DNA of 64,000 nucleotides from a virus (IMGVR_UViG_3300027985_000286:1-64000); one strand, 5' to 3'; counted from the first letter of the stretch, positions 7,646 to 15,619 are shown. The notes: generated from the sequence alone by a model not told the origin. Numbers and translations: made by a program.

Positions 7646-8205
7646 GTGACTACCTCCAATTCAATGAACTGTACCCTGAACCGGTTTAACGCGTCAGCCT
7701 CTACGGTCTGAATGGCAGTAACGCACTCCCAATTCCTCAAAGGCAAGATTTGAAAGAACCTGCTACTGTCCTGCAGTGCAGCCTCTTCGGGCAATGCACC
7801 GTTGGTGTAGATCTCTGTAAGGTATATCTTATCTACCAAGAGGTGGTCCTGACAGTAGTTGAAGATGGACTCACCCCCAATGATAAAGAACTCGTCTCTG
7901 CCGGCCAAGGCACTAACAAACCCTGCAATACCAAAAGCATCCTCGACAGTGTTGGCAATCAGCACGTCAGACCGCCTGAGAAGCGTTCTGCTAGACTCTT
8001 CAGAGCAGACTACTACATTAACACGCCCTGGCAGAGGATTGTAGCTGAGGCTCTCTAGCGTTTTCAAACCCATAATGACCACGTGGCCGTAGGTCTTCTC
8101 TTTGAACCGTTTCATGTCAGCCGGAACAAAAGGCCAAGGCAGCTGGCCTTCATAACCAATCAATCCTGTATCTTTGTCTCTGGCCACGATAATGGATGCT
8201 TTCAT
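7642..8205 (-). CDS. frd: Dihydrofolate reductase
   Basis: NADPH-dependent reduction of dihydrofolate to tetrahydrofolate. Family signatures are clear: an N-terminal ASIIVA strand, a GQLPW loop, the DMKRFKEKT helix, a VVIMGLKTLESL stretch, LPGRVNVVV, and the second nucleotide-binding loop IIGGESIFN. Length 187 aa is normal. In T4-like phages this enzyme regenerates folate for thymidylate synthase. No thymidylate synthase gene lies in this window. Part of a minus-strand operon with overlapping genes. Confidence 0.93.
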   Translation of the reverse strand: MKASIIVARDKDTGLIGYEGQLPWPFVPADMKRFKEKTYGHVVIMGLKTLESLSYNPLPGRVNVVVCSEESSRTLLRRSDVLIANTVEDAFGIAGFVSALAGRDEFFIIGGESIFNYCQDHLLVDKIYLTEIYTNGALPEEAALQDSSRFFQILPLRNWECVTAIQTVEADALNRFRVQFIELEVVT

Positions 8206-8507
8206 TAGAGCTTGCCTATACTCTGAAGCATGTTGATACCAATCAGCGAGCGCAGTGCCATTGCTCCGGTCTGAGCAAGTTCTAGCTTCAGGTGCTCTAG
8301 GTCTCCACTAGAGTAGGTGCAGTCAATAGCAGCCTGCATAGCCTCACCACACTCTTCTGTCATAATCCCGACCATGTGGATTAGGTCTTCTGGCCAATGG
8401 CTATGCTTCTTCTCTGCCTTGGTCAACTCGTCCATGATAGCGGTGAGAGACTCGCCGTAAACCGTATTATCTCTTTGTTGCGTGTTGAACTGCGTACTCT
8501 TGGGCAT
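8205..8507 (-). CDS. MazG-like nucleotide pyrophosphohydrolase (100 aa)
   Basis: I place the start at the ATG behind GTAGGAG, nine codons inside a possible GTG start. The segment MTEECGEAMQAAID followed by an LEHLKLELAQ helix matches the EExxE + late acidic helix pattern of all-alpha MazG/HisE-type NTP pyrophosphatases. It is single-domain and short. It may cleanse the nucleotide pool or degrade alarmones. It abuts DHFR. A second MazG-like protein lies at 45209. Confidence 0.7.
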   Translation of the reverse strand: MPKSTQFNTQQRDNTVYGESLTAIMDELTKAEKKHSHWPEDLIHMVGIMTEECGEAMQAAIDCTYSSGDLEHLKLELAQTGAMALRSLIGINMLQSIGKL

Positions 8508-8518
8508 TGCCGGGTCTC

Positions 8519-8884
8519 CTACTTCTTCAGGCACATCATTTCAATAACGGTGTTGAGGAAGATTGTGTCCTTCATCTGAACCCACCCTGGCAGGCTAGAA
8601 AACGGTAGCAGGCAGGGATGAGTCTTTTTCTCTTCGTTCTTCTCTAAACCATACACCCATCCCTGACTCTTACGGAACGACATCCAGTTATCGTGCAGTG
8701 AGCTCGGGTAGATATTTGGGTAGTTCCTTAGAATAAACTGAACTCCATCTAAGACAGAGTCTTTCATCTCTTCAGAAGAATCAACCCACTCAGGCAGGCT
8801 GTTATCCCCATGTGCTTCGTTCCAAATCTTGGTACGTTCATGGCAAATGCAACCAATATCTTCAAGGCTGATGAATTCGCTCAT
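8519..8884 (-). CDS. RyR-domain protein (121 aa)
   Basis: The whole protein matches the single RyR (ryanodine receptor repeat) module found in bacteria and phages: a CHERTKIWNEAHGD segment, then HDNWMSFRKSQGWVYG, then KTHPCLLPFSSLP and a final KD-x-F helix. Prokaryotic RyR domains have been linked to nucleotide or ADP-ribose signalling in conflict systems, but the phage role is not established. It sits between a MazG-like gene and a membrane protein, overlapping its upstream neighbour by one base. Confidence 0.8.
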   Translation of the reverse strand: MSEFISLEDIGCICHERTKIWNEAHGDNSLPEWVDSSEEMKDSVLDGVQFILRNYPNIYPSSLHDNWMSFRKSQGWVYGLEKNEEKKTHPCLLPFSSLPGWVQMKDTIFLNTVIEMMCLKK

Positions 8885-9138
8885 TAAGAAATCCTCTTAG
8901 CAAGGTTCCATGACATATCATGGAGGTAAGTGTTAAACCAGCGTCTGATTGTGTAGCTGCGCACCAAGCTGATTAGCGTAAACCAAACACCGATGAGAAG
9001 GTTGTCGTGCAAAGGGATGTGAATCCCAAACCAAGGGAAAATGATTACCTGCGATGCAATTGCAATGCCATAGCCAATGACGATATTGGCAATAGATTCA
9101 ATCAAAGACCCGAGTCTACTCTGGTCCATCTGTTTCAT
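8884..9138 (-). CDS. Two-helix membrane protein, DUF7220-like (84 aa)
   Basis: Two hydrophobic segments (about 14-38 and 46-62) follow a QSRLGSLIESIANIVIG start, and a basic SYTIRRWFN segment follows them. This pattern is typical of a family found in many phages (DUF7220-like), of unknown function. Presumably in the inner membrane. Overlaps the upstream gene by 23 bases. Confidence 0.7.
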   Translation of the reverse strand: MKQMDQSRLGSLIESIANIVIGYGIAIASQVIIFPWFGIHIPLHDNLLIGVWFTLISLVRSYTIRRWFNTYLHDMSWNLAKRIS

Positions 9139-9379
9139 CCTCTATCTGAAACAAACCACTAGGGTTTAGCGTTGAACGAAAATCACTATCAGTGAAGTAT
9201 GTCTTTTGGGTCTTTTTGGTTTTCTTGTGCTGATGAAGGAGTTGGTGCAATTCATCGACGATAGTCTCACCTTCTCTTTCAATGAGAAGGTCTAGCTCTT
9301 TCAAGTCAAGGGATGGAGGAATTCTTGGATTCATATCTTCGTCCGGACCAATGAACAAAAGGGGAGGTATACCCTTCAT
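9116..9379 (-). CDS. Hypothetical protein (87 aa)
   Basis: Charged, helical, with a Lys-rich centre (HKKTKKTQK) and an acidic C-terminus. No family recognised. It begins just downstream of the gp32 terminator; its start sits near AGGTGAC. Confidence 0.6.
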   Translation of the reverse strand: MKGIPPLLFIGPDEDMNPRIPPSLDLKELDLLIEREGETIVDELHQLLHQHKKTKKTQKTYFTDSDFRSTLNPSGLFQIEDETDGPE

Positions 9380-9390
9380 AGTGTCACCTT

Positions 9391-9420
9391 AAAGATTGGG
9401 TGGGCATTGCGCCCACCCAA
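9391..9420 (-). terminator. Terminator after gene 32
   Basis: On the minus strand TTGGGTGGGC, loop of 5, GCCCACCCAA (10-bp perfect stem), followed by TCTTTAA. It begins 5 bases after the gp32 stop. Confidence 0.8.
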
Positions 9421-9425
9421 CGGTG

Positions 9426-10385
9426 TTACAGAGAGGCAAAGAATGCCATGTCGTCGTCTTCCTCCACACTTCCAGCAGCAGGAGGAGAAGACTGGTCAGG
9501 GGCCGTGTCAACTGTGCTAGCAGGCTCGTTCTGATTATGGATGGGGAGTCTTGAATCCTCGCCAGTTGAATCAGATGCCTTTTGGCCAGCAGAGGCAGGA
9601 ACGTTACCGTTCATGCCCAGCACCTTATGAAGATGAGCCTTCAGAACATCGTAGCTCTTGAAGAGCTTGGGATCGTTGAACTCCGTAAGGGAGAACGTAC
9701 CCTTCCACACCTCTTCCTTCTTAGCATCATTGCCAGGGAAAAGCTCTGACGGGTCAGCGAACTTAGAGTCCTCGTAATTAGGGACGACCTTGTTCTTACC
9801 GGTCCGTCTATCAGGCATTTCACGCCCAGAAGAACGATACTTGAAGTTGCACCCAAACCACATATCGAACGGGTCAACTGGAGTATCGTCCGCGTACTGA
9901 GGATTCACTGCCTTGTCGATAAAGTTCTTGACCTGCTTACCGAAGCGAAACAGGAAAACCTTACCGTTGTTCTCTGGGTGAACAGGGTCATCAACAACAA
10001 GGATGTTTGAAACGAACTTGAGGTTCTGATTCCGTTCACGAAGCTTCTTCTTCTTCGACTCGTCGTTGGCTTCCTTTGCAGCAGGCCACTCTTCGGCATT
10101 CAGCTCGGCAACAGGGTCAGGCTCACCGATAGAAGTGAGACTGCGCTCTGAATACACGCCACCAGGACCACGGAAGAAGAAAGACACCTCCTTGACGATA
10201 GAGTCATCACCATCCGGAGGAGGCAAGAACCGAATCGTTGCACTGCCGCACATCGTAGAATCTAGAGTCAGATTCCAAAAGCGGCCATCTTCCTTCTGGC
10301 TACCACCTCTATTGAGGTCATCGAGCTTCTTCTGAAGATCTTCAACACCCTTACCTGCACGACCTTTTAGCTTTGAAAAGTCCAC
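9426..10385 (-). CDS. 32: Single-stranded DNA-binding protein gp32
   Basis: Coats ssDNA during replication and recombination and interacts with gp59, gp43 and UvsX. I choose the GTG at 10385 (product begins MDFSKLKG) because AAGGA lies before it and T4-like relatives start similarly. The OB-fold core is residues about 30-230. The C-terminus is acidic and Ser/Pro-rich, ending EEDDDMAFFASL, as expected for the protein-interaction tail. The zinc-ligand region of T4 gp32 has no Cys here (GGVYSERSLTSIG), so the zinc subdomain is absent. A TAAATA late-type promoter lies upstream and a strong terminator follows. Confidence 0.9.
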   Translation of the reverse strand: MDFSKLKGRAGKGVEDLQKKLDDLNRGGSQKEDGRFWNLTLDSTMCGSATIRFLPPPDGDDSIVKEVSFFFRGPGGVYSERSLTSIGEPDPVAELNAEEWPAAKEANDESKKKKLRERNQNLKFVSNILVVDDPVHPENNGKVFLFRFGKQVKNFIDKAVNPQYADDTPVDPFDMWFGCNFKYRSSGREMPDRRTGKNKVVPNYEDSKFADPSELFPGNDAKKEEVWKGTFSLTEFNDPKLFKSYDVLKAHLHKVLGMNGNVPASAGQKASDSTGEDSRLPIHNQNEPASTVDTAPDQSSPPAAGSVEEDDDMAFFASL

Positions 10386-10462
10386 GTCTGTTTCCTTTTT
10401 TGAGTTAGTAATCGCTCTCTTGTTGCTAATTGTGCTCTCGGCACAGGCAAACTGAAGCAAGG

Positions 10463-10468
10463 TATTTA
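10463..10468 (-). promoter_or_regulatory. Candidate late promoter before gene 32
   Basis: Minus strand GCTAAATACC, between the gp59 stop and the gp32 start. This would give gp32 late expression independent of the upstream operon. Confidence 0.45.
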
Positions 10469-10480
10469 GCATGAGGAAAA

Positions 10481-11098
10481 CTAGCCCAATTCAAGAACAG
10501 CTAGAGAATCCCAGTCAACCCGCATGAACGGTCTGAACCTCTCTAGCTTTTTCATTGTTGGCTCCCAAAGGATAGGGTCTGCAATCTTGACGTCGTCCCC
10601 GCCCAATACCTTTGAGAGTACAATGTAAGACCAGGGTCGAATCACCTTGGCCATCAGAAGCTTGAACACTTCTGGGTGATCGTTTTTCTTTACAGCAGTG
10701 AAGAACTCTTGAGGGTTTAGCGCCGCATGTTTCTTTACCTCTTTAACGTCATCCTTAAATGAGGACGGGAGCCTATTCTCGTATTCTACATACTCGCGGT
10801 ACAAATTCATAGCACTTCCTGTTAGAAGTTTCTTGACGAATACCTTATCGTCTAACAAGAAATTAACTGCAATGAACGTACGTAGAGCAGAAGTAGGCTT
10901 ATCGCGAAAGGTGTACTCAAGCCTGGCAAAATCTTTCTTGTCCTTCCTTAACCGATAACTAGCAACCGAAGAGCTAGTTGACCAGTTGTATTTGGTACCA
11001 TCGTAGTCAACGTCTGGTAGGAAGTGCAGCTTTACCGCCAAGTATTCGCGATACGCATTAAACCCTGGTATGCGATAAGGCTTGGCTTGTTCTGTCAT
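10481..11098 (-). CDS. 59: Helicase loader gp59
   Basis: Loads the gp41 replicative helicase on gp32-coated forks. The N-terminal part contains AVKLHF, a KYNWST segment and the YRLRKDKKDFARLEYTF stretch typical of T4-like gp59. Length 205 aa (T4 form 217). It overlaps gp33 upstream by 4 bases and precedes gp32, the conserved 33-59-32 order of T4-like phages. Confidence 0.9.
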   Translation of the reverse strand: MTEQAKPYRIPGFNAYREYLAVKLHFLPDVDYDGTKYNWSTSSSVASYRLRKDKKDFARLEYTFRDKPTSALRTFIAVNFLLDDKVFVKKLLTGSAMNLYREYVEYENRLPSSFKDDVKEVKKHAALNPQEFFTAVKKNDHPEVFKLLMAKVIRPWSYIVLSKVLGGDDVKIADPILWEPTMKKLERFRPFMRVDWDSLAVLELG

Positions 11099-11364
11099 AG
11101 TGGTAAGGTTGGCTTCTTCTTTGACCGTATAATTCTAGCACCTTCCGCTTCTACGCGCAACCGCTCTTTCAAGGTTTCGTCAACAAGGTGCACAAGGTCG
11201 TCACCGTCAAGATCATGGTCTGCACAAAACACACCAATAGCCTCAATCATGCTCTCTGCTTTCTTTGACTCAACAATCTCCACCAGTTCAAGGTGAAAGC
11301 TTTCTGGTGTGTACACTTTACTCTTGATGTCTTCCTCGATGTCTTTGATGCTAACTTTGCTCAT
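11095..11364 (-). CDS. 33: Late-transcription co-activator gp33
   Basis: Small (89 aa) helical protein immediately upstream of gp59. It has the pattern of gp33 proteins: a short N-terminal helix, an ESMIEAIGVFCADHDLDGD helix-loop, a LKERLRVEAEG helix and a short basic tail. gp33 links gp55-RNA polymerase to the sliding clamp at late promoters. Family assignment rests on these patterns plus the conserved gene order. Its C-terminus (PTLPL) is not the classic clamp-binding tail. Confidence 0.75.
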   Translation of the reverse strand: MSKVSIKDIEEDIKSKVYTPESFHLELVEIVESKKAESMIEAIGVFCADHDLDGDDLVHLVDETLKERLRVEAEGARIIRSKKKPTLPL

Positions 11365-11527
11365 GCTTGATTAGGTTCCCTAGTGTGTCGTATCCTATGA
11401 ACTCACCAAGATGGTACGACACTACGTTCCAGCCACATTTGTTCACGTAGCTCTCGATATTGTTTGTGACGATGTGTCTGAACCAGTCACCGTTAATGTT
11501 CCTACAGATTACTGTCCAGGTTAACAT
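11351..11527 (-). CDS. Small hypothetical protein (58 aa)
   Basis: Start taken at the ATG behind TAGGGGGT; an in-frame GTG lies two codons earlier. A Trp-rich, beta-type small protein. Overlaps gp33 by 14 bases. No family recognised. Confidence 0.55.
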   Translation of the reverse strand: MLTWTVICRNINGDWFRHIVTNNIESYVNKCGWNVVSYHLGEFIGYDTLGNLIKHEQS

Positions 11528-11536
11528 CGTCACCCC

Positions 11537-12265
11537 CTAAAAGATATTGAAGAACGCAAGTTCCTTCTTATCTAGCTTCCCTTCGTAAGCTAATTTAACA
11601 CGTCGGGCCTCACGCATAAAAGGCCCGATAGGCTGTAGGATTGCTCGGCACTTGATATCGTATTCACTGGCCATGATAATGAAGCACTGTTCTGGGGTTT
11701 GTCCGTACCGCTCTTCCCACATCAGGCCGTAAATCCCTGTCTGAATGAGATATTTGAATATCTTCTTCTTTCCCCATTTAGCAAACTGCCCGGCATATCT
11801 GGCAGTCTTAAAGTCTCCGATAGTGAGCTTACTGTTGACGTATCCTACAATGTCTACAGACCCAGCAACACCAACATCGTCGGAGTATAGCGGATATTCA
11901 ACAGCTAGTACCTCGGTGAACTTGTTGATGTGGACACGGGCACGGTTAAAGAGCACACCATACCTAGGGTTATAGTTTTTGACGTCAAACGTGTCTAGTG
12001 TGATGTAATCCTCGCACATCTTGTGGAACGCTGTACCACGGTCTGCAGCATCCATGGTAATACGCTTGGCTTCATCCTCTCCAATCCTCTCGACCCAGTC
12101 TTTAATCCCACCATCATCCATTACTTTCAGGATGGTGGTTGCGCTAGGATAAGAGTTCCCCTCTGGCGTGGTATAGTGGCGCACGCCAGTATCTTGGGTA
12201 ACACAACCGATGCCTTCGAGTCGAGCAGCTGGATTGAATGCAGGCTTTCTTAGGAGGCTCGTCAA
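11537..12265 (-). CDS. PD-(D/E)XK exonuclease
   Basis: RecB/Cas4-like nuclease fold: an early AADRGTAFHKMCEDY helix, then GVAGSVDIVGYV followed by IGDFKTA, giving the D...DxK metal-binding core. The tail helix IQTGIYGLMWEERYG is also family-like. At 242 aa it matches exonucleases found in many T4-like phages. It probably acts on DNA ends in recombination, repair or host DNA degradation. Overlaps its upstream neighbour by 4 bases. Confidence 0.8.
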   Translation of the reverse strand: MTSLLRKPAFNPAARLEGIGCVTQDTGVRHYTTPEGNSYPSATTILKVMDDGGIKDWVERIGEDEAKRITMDAADRGTAFHKMCEDYITLDTFDVKNYNPRYGVLFNRARVHINKFTEVLAVEYPLYSDDVGVAGSVDIVGYVNSKLTIGDFKTARYAGQFAKWGKKKIFKYLIQTGIYGLMWEERYGQTPEQCFIIMASEYDIKCRAILQPIGPFMREARRVKLAYEGKLDKKELAFFNIF

Positions 12266-12615
12266 ACCAGTTCAACCCCTTCTTCATCGTCTTGGTCAGT
12301 TACACCAATACCCCTCTCTAACAGCCAGTGCTCGATGTACGCCTTCTTTTCCAGAAGAACTGTAAGAGTAGCCTGAGTAACTGCAACACCAACATAGCAC
12401 CCACCCATATCTACCTTGCCTCCACTCCCATCACTGTGTGACGAGAGGACACAATAGTAGACCTCCCCTTCGTCAATCCCTGGGATCTTAGCGCTCTTAG
12501 ATATACCTGCTTCAATCCCCATCAGTCTGGAGTTGGTGTTGTTGATTGCTTTAACAACGTTATTGTAAATACCAACAACGGTATTGATTTCACTCAACTG
12601 TTTCGTACTAATCAT
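12262..12615 (-). CDS. Hypothetical protein (117 aa)
   Basis: Helical N-terminus with Asn-rich segments, a central GSGGKVDMGGCYVG loop and an acidic C-terminus. No family recognised. Four-base overlaps on both sides (with DenV upstream and the exonuclease downstream) place it in a repair-type operon. Confidence 0.65.
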   Translation of the reverse strand: MISTKQLSEINTVVGIYNNVVKAINNTNSRLMGIEAGISKSAKIPGIDEGEVYYCVLSSHSDGSGGKVDMGGCYVGVAVTQATLTVLLEKKAYIEHWLLERGIGVTDQDDEEGVELV

Positions 12616-12995
12616 TCCTTAATTCCTCCTCGTTCAAATACTCTGGCTCGGTTTACCATAACCTCACCGTCTGAAGGTTCCCAGTTGCCCATCCATTCGT
12701 CAGGAATACCTACAACGAGTGAATCAACATCTGTATGCTGAATGTTGTACCCTCGCCGTAGGCATTCAGATACGACTGCTTTTTGTCTACTCACTAGCCA
12801 TCCGAGTCTTGGGTAGAAGAAACGACAATGACCAGTCCCTAGGGTGTAGCGACTAGGGTTGCGTTTATCGAGAGGAGACTCACCGCGTTTAATTGCTGCA
12901 CGGACATACCCAAAGATCCTGGGTAACTCACGGTACTCAGCAATCAGAGTTTTTTGTTTCAGCACCGTAGGGTCAAGCAGATTAACCCTAGTCAT
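12612..12995 (-). CDS. denV: Pyrimidine-dimer DNA glycosylase (endonuclease V)
   Basis: Base-excision repair of UV dimers. The catalytic residues of T4 DenV are at the same positions: Thr2 (MTRVNL) and Glu23 within AEYRELPR. Further matches include GYVRAAIKRG, LGTGHCRFFYPRLGWL, RQKAVVSECLRRGYNI and a late NRAR helix. The product is 127 aa against 138 in T4 and lacks the aromatic WYKYYG-type C-terminal tail implicated in dimer recognition, so substrate preference may differ. Confidence 0.93.
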   Translation of the reverse strand: MTRVNLLDPTVLKQKTLIAEYRELPRIFGYVRAAIKRGESPLDKRNPSRYTLGTGHCRFFYPRLGWLVSRQKAVVSECLRRGYNIQHTDVDSLVVGIPDEWMGNWEPSDGEVMVNRARVFERGGIKE

Positions 12996-13246
12996 TATCC
13001 TAATTCCTCAAGCCAAGGGTTGCAAGAAAGAGTCATCCAGCTCTGGTGAGAGTCATCCTGGGTTTGCTCTTCTTCTGGTGTTGTCCTAACCATTGCTTGC
13101 AGGTAGAAGTACCCGTCTGCGTACGCAACCCCACCTTGGCACGACCAGCCTTCTTTCTTTCCTAGAAGTCGATTCACTTCAGTAGCCAAGTCAGACAGGT
13201 TGAATGACCGGACAATCAGATACTCCTGTGTCAATCTACTTTCCAC
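12995..13246 (-). CDS. DUF1737-like protein (83 aa)
   Basis: I use the GTG at 13246, which follows AGAGAGG; longer readings run into the divergent promoter region. The core EYLIVRSFNLSDLATEVNRL followed by GWSCQGGVAY and YLQAMV is the DUF1737 pattern (small alpha/beta, function unknown). An acidic tail follows. The stop overlaps the denV start by one base. Confidence 0.65.
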   Translation of the reverse strand: MESRLTQEYLIVRSFNLSDLATEVNRLLGKKEGWSCQGGVAYADGYFYLQAMVRTTPEEEQTQDDSHQSWMTLSCNPWLEELG

Positions 13247-13299
13247 GTAATGCCTCTCTAATAAGTAGCCTAAAGGAACATCACATGCGAGTTTAACAA

Positions 13300-13806
13300 A
13301 TGACAGAAAAGAAGTCAAGTAGACAGAGATACTACCAGGGTAAGTACCGGCCAATCAACAGAGAAAAGATACTAGGCAACCCTGACAATATTGTATATAG
13401 GTCGGGCTGGGAACGAGACCTCATGAAAAAGTTTGATACATCTCCTGATGTGCTGAAGTGGGGTAGTGAAGTTGAAGGGCAGCACATATGGTACAAGTCT
13501 CCTGTGGACGGACAGAAACACCGGTACTTTCCGGATTTCATCTTAGTCACTAGAAGCTCATCAAACGTCAAAGGACACGACGTTAGTTTACTTGAGGTCA
13601 AGCCATACGGTCAATGTTTCCCTCCCCAGCAAAGAGGTAAAAAGAAGGTAAGGTACGTCCATGAGGTCAAAACGTACTTGGTTAACCAAGCCAAATGGAG
13701 GGCTGCCAGAGAGTGGGCTACAGCACGAGGTTGGGTGTTTAAGGTAGTCACAGAACAAGGCGTACTAGAGGCAAGTGAAGCCATCAACGAAGAGCTTGTG
13801 TTCTGA
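13300..13806 (+). CDS. 4: Head completion protein gp4 (nuclease fold)
   Basis: Closely follows T4 gp4: a basic N-terminus (RYYQGKYRPINREK), NIVYRSGWERDLM, the PD-(D/E)XK core with HRYFPDF and LLEVKP, a Pro-Lys rich loop and a VKTYLVNQAKWRAAREW helix. gp4 acts after DNA packaging to finish heads before tail joining. At 168 aa it is normal length. It is a late function placed at the head of a mostly early plus-strand cluster; no TAAATA site is evident immediately upstream. Confidence 0.9.
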   Translation: MTEKKSSRQRYYQGKYRPINREKILGNPDNIVYRSGWERDLMKKFDTSPDVLKWGSEVEGQHIWYKSPVDGQKHRYFPDFILVTRSSSNVKGHDVSLLEVKPYGQCFPPQQRGKKKVRYVHEVKTYLVNQAKWRAAREWATARGWVFKVVTEQGVLEASEAINEELVF

Positions 13807-13852
13807 ATTCGTTAGCGTTATTGTAGTCACTACTAGGTAACTCAGCGACTCA

Positions 13853-14206
13853 GTGAAAACAATGAAGAATCCACGCAGATATTATGTACCGAAGCTGGCT
13901 GGTGCCAACCAGCTTCCCATGAAAGAGAGGGAGCGCCTCCTCCTAGATGAACTGCGCAAGAGTGGTACTGGAGGCGTTCCTATGAATTACATAGACCCTA
14001 AGATCCTCAAGGGGCTGATCAAGAGAGGAGACGTGGTGTTGTTCACCCATTACTCCCCTCCGTTTACCTTGAGTAAGGTCAACTATCGGATGGTCAGAGC
14101 AAGGGAGTTTCCCAAGCAGGTTGACATTCCTGTTAGAGTGCCATACGCTAAACGCAAAGCAGATCTAGACGCTGCGGGGTTGAGGAGAAGGAGGGCAACA
14201 AAATGA
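13853..14206 (+). CDS. Basic hypothetical protein (117 aa)
   Basis: GTG start, with an ATG three codons later as an alternative; neither has a strong ribosome site. Very basic at the C-terminus (KRKADLDAAGLRRRRATK), so nucleic-acid binding is possible. No family recognised. Overlaps the next gene by 4 bases. Confidence 0.6.
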   Translation: MKTMKNPRRYYVPKLAGANQLPMKERERLLLDELRKSGTGGVPMNYIDPKILKGLIKRGDVVLFTHYSPPFTLSKVNYRMVRAREFPKQVDIPVRVPYAKRKADLDAAGLRRRRATK

Positions 14207-14637
14207 AAGTACCTGCTGTTAAGATTAAAGATAGTGTTCTGAGCGCCACTGAAAAATTGTACGGCGTTACAGAAGCAATGGCCCATATGGTAGGCAAGTG
14301 CTACACCACGTTTTTACCATACAACGGTGGAATTTTGGTTGATGGTATGTGGGACTTCTCTTTGGAGGATATTGAGTACGTTGAGGTTGAGGTCAGGGTC
14401 GATCCGAAGTCCTGCCGTACTACCTGCGAAACCTGGGTCTTGCTCAATGCCGCGCTCCCTAACCCAGAAGAGTACCCTCGGGTTCTGATCTACACTAAAA
14501 ACGATACGTTCGACGGCAAGCAGTATTTTGACGTCGACGCCAATCACCTAAATGAGGAGTTCTTTGCAGACCCGAGCCTGCAACCCAAGGAATGCAAAGC
14601 TGCGACGCACTGGACTGCTCTACCGTTTAAGATGTGA
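14203..14637 (+). CDS. Early protein of the KIKD paralogue family, copy 1 (144 aa)
   Basis: The N-terminal block VKIKDSVLSATEKLYGVTEA is similar to blocks in the proteins at 14964 and 19036. ATG behind GAAGGAGGG. The central part is acidic (DIEYVEVEVRVD) and the remainder has beta character. Function unknown. See the separate finding on the family. Confidence 0.65.
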   Translation: MKVPAVKIKDSVLSATEKLYGVTEAMAHMVGKCYTTFLPYNGGILVDGMWDFSLEDIEYVEVEVRVDPKSCRTTCETWVLLNAALPNPEEYPRVLIYTKNDTFDGKQYFDVDANHLNEEFFADPSLQPKECKAATHWTALPFKM

Positions 14638-14656
14638 AAACTGTAGGAGGACTACA

Positions 14657-14989
14657 ATGACCATGAAATCAATCAAAGAGCGAGTTTGGGATTACCTGAT
14701 TGAGGGTGTTGTGTCTAACACCCCCGAGGACTGTGCTGTAATCTATAACTCCCTCACTGACGACGAGAAGGATACGCTCAAGGAAATGATGCGCCACCCT
14801 ATTGACCTGTCTGACAAGGGAAACGCGCAATACAGTAAGGCAAGTTCCTGGCTAATCGAAGAGGGGTTGGCCACATACGTGAACTTTGATGGGTATGACT
14901 ATCTGGCTGCAACCATTATGGGTTCGCGGGTAATGATTGGTGTCAACAAAGGAAACCAGGGTAATGACGACAATTCGAATAAAGGATGA
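14657..14989 (+). CDS. Hypothetical early protein (110 aa)
   Basis: ATG at 14657 behind TAGGAGGAC; upstream in-frame codons lie inside the previous gene. A helical, charged N-terminal part is followed by a GLATYVNFDGYDYLAAT segment suggestive of a small winged-helix-like fold. No family assigned. Overlaps the next gene by 26 bases. Confidence 0.6.
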   Translation: MTMKSIKERVWDYLIEGVVSNTPEDCAVIYNSLTDDEKDTLKEMMRHPIDLSDKGNAQYSKASSWLIEEGLATYVNFDGYDYLAATIMGSRVMIGVNKGNQGNDDNSNKG

Positions 14990-15371
14990 CCTGAGCAAGA
15001 CCGAAAAGTTCTGTTCGGTCACGAGTGCCATGCTCGAAGCCAGGGGAAACACGTATAACAGTTCCGATAGCATCATTGAGTTTGGTACATTAGACAGAAT
15101 CTTCGACAAGTTCAACTATGTGACAGTGAAGCCGAACAAGGAGCCGTTCTTCGCTGTATGGATGTTTCACGCTGACGATGTAGATGTCATTAATGAAGGA
15201 TCACCTACGATTACGCCTTATGTCACTACAGATGAATGGATGGATAGACATCCGCAGCTGATCTCCAACATCCACGCAACGCTGAAATACACGTTGCGTG
15301 GAAGTCCAGAAGACATTAATATCGCAACTAGAATGTTGGCAATTCAATTCAGACAGGAGTTTGAAAAGTGA
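14964..15371 (+). CDS. Early protein of the KIKD paralogue family, copy 2 (135 aa)
   Basis: ATG at 14964 behind AAAGGA, preferred to a TTG nine codons upstream. N-terminal IRIKDDLSKTEKFCSVTSAM aligns with copies at 14203 and 19036. Residues about 55-75 (AVWMFHADDVDVINE) align with WIFHVSDVEFIEK of the 19036 copy. Function unknown. Confidence 0.65.
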   Translation: MTTIRIKDDLSKTEKFCSVTSAMLEARGNTYNSSDSIIEFGTLDRIFDKFNYVTVKPNKEPFFAVWMFHADDVDVINEGSPTITPYVTTDEWMDRHPQLISNIHATLKYTLRGSPEDINIATRMLAIQFRQEFEK

Positions 15372-15529
15372 GTAATAAAGATCTGAGCCGTAAGTTCTTC
15401 ATGGTTTTCAAAGACCGTCAGGCGATGGGTGACCTTCCCCGGACCCACGAGAACTGCCGCGAAAAGACCGGCGTCGCTCGACCTGGGAAGACTGGGCAGG
15501 ACAACGCCCGTCGAACTCGTTCTAAGTAA
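15368..15529 (+). CDS. Small basic hypothetical protein (53 aa)
   Basis: GTG start overlapping the upstream TGA (GTGA). The product is basic and rich in Arg, Lys and Gly at its C-terminus, ending RRTRSK. No family recognised. It ends 25 bases before a clear terminator, which supports it as the last gene of the unit. Confidence 0.55.
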   Translation: MSNKDLSRKFFMVFKDRQAMGDLPRTHENCREKTGVARPGKTGQDNARRTRSK

Positions 15530-15554
15530 GGTGTTGTTCGTGGTGTAACCTCCG

Positions 15555-15588
15555 ATTGGGGTTGGTGTAACAGCCAACCCAATTTTTA
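15555..15588 (+). terminator. Rho-independent terminator
   Basis: ATTGGGGTTGG / CCAACCCAAT stem (one bulge) with an 8-base loop, followed by TTTTT. It closes the 13300-15529 unit. Confidence 0.8.
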
Positions 15589-15590
15589 CT

Positions 15591-15619
15591 TTGCTTTTGC
15601 TGCAATGTTCTGTTAGACT
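15591..15619 (+). promoter_or_regulatory. Sigma70 promoter for the 676-aa protein
   Basis: TTGCTT, 17-base spacer, TAGACT, immediately after the terminator. Transcription would reach the 15667 and 17711 genes and end at 18151-18187. Confidence 0.5.
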
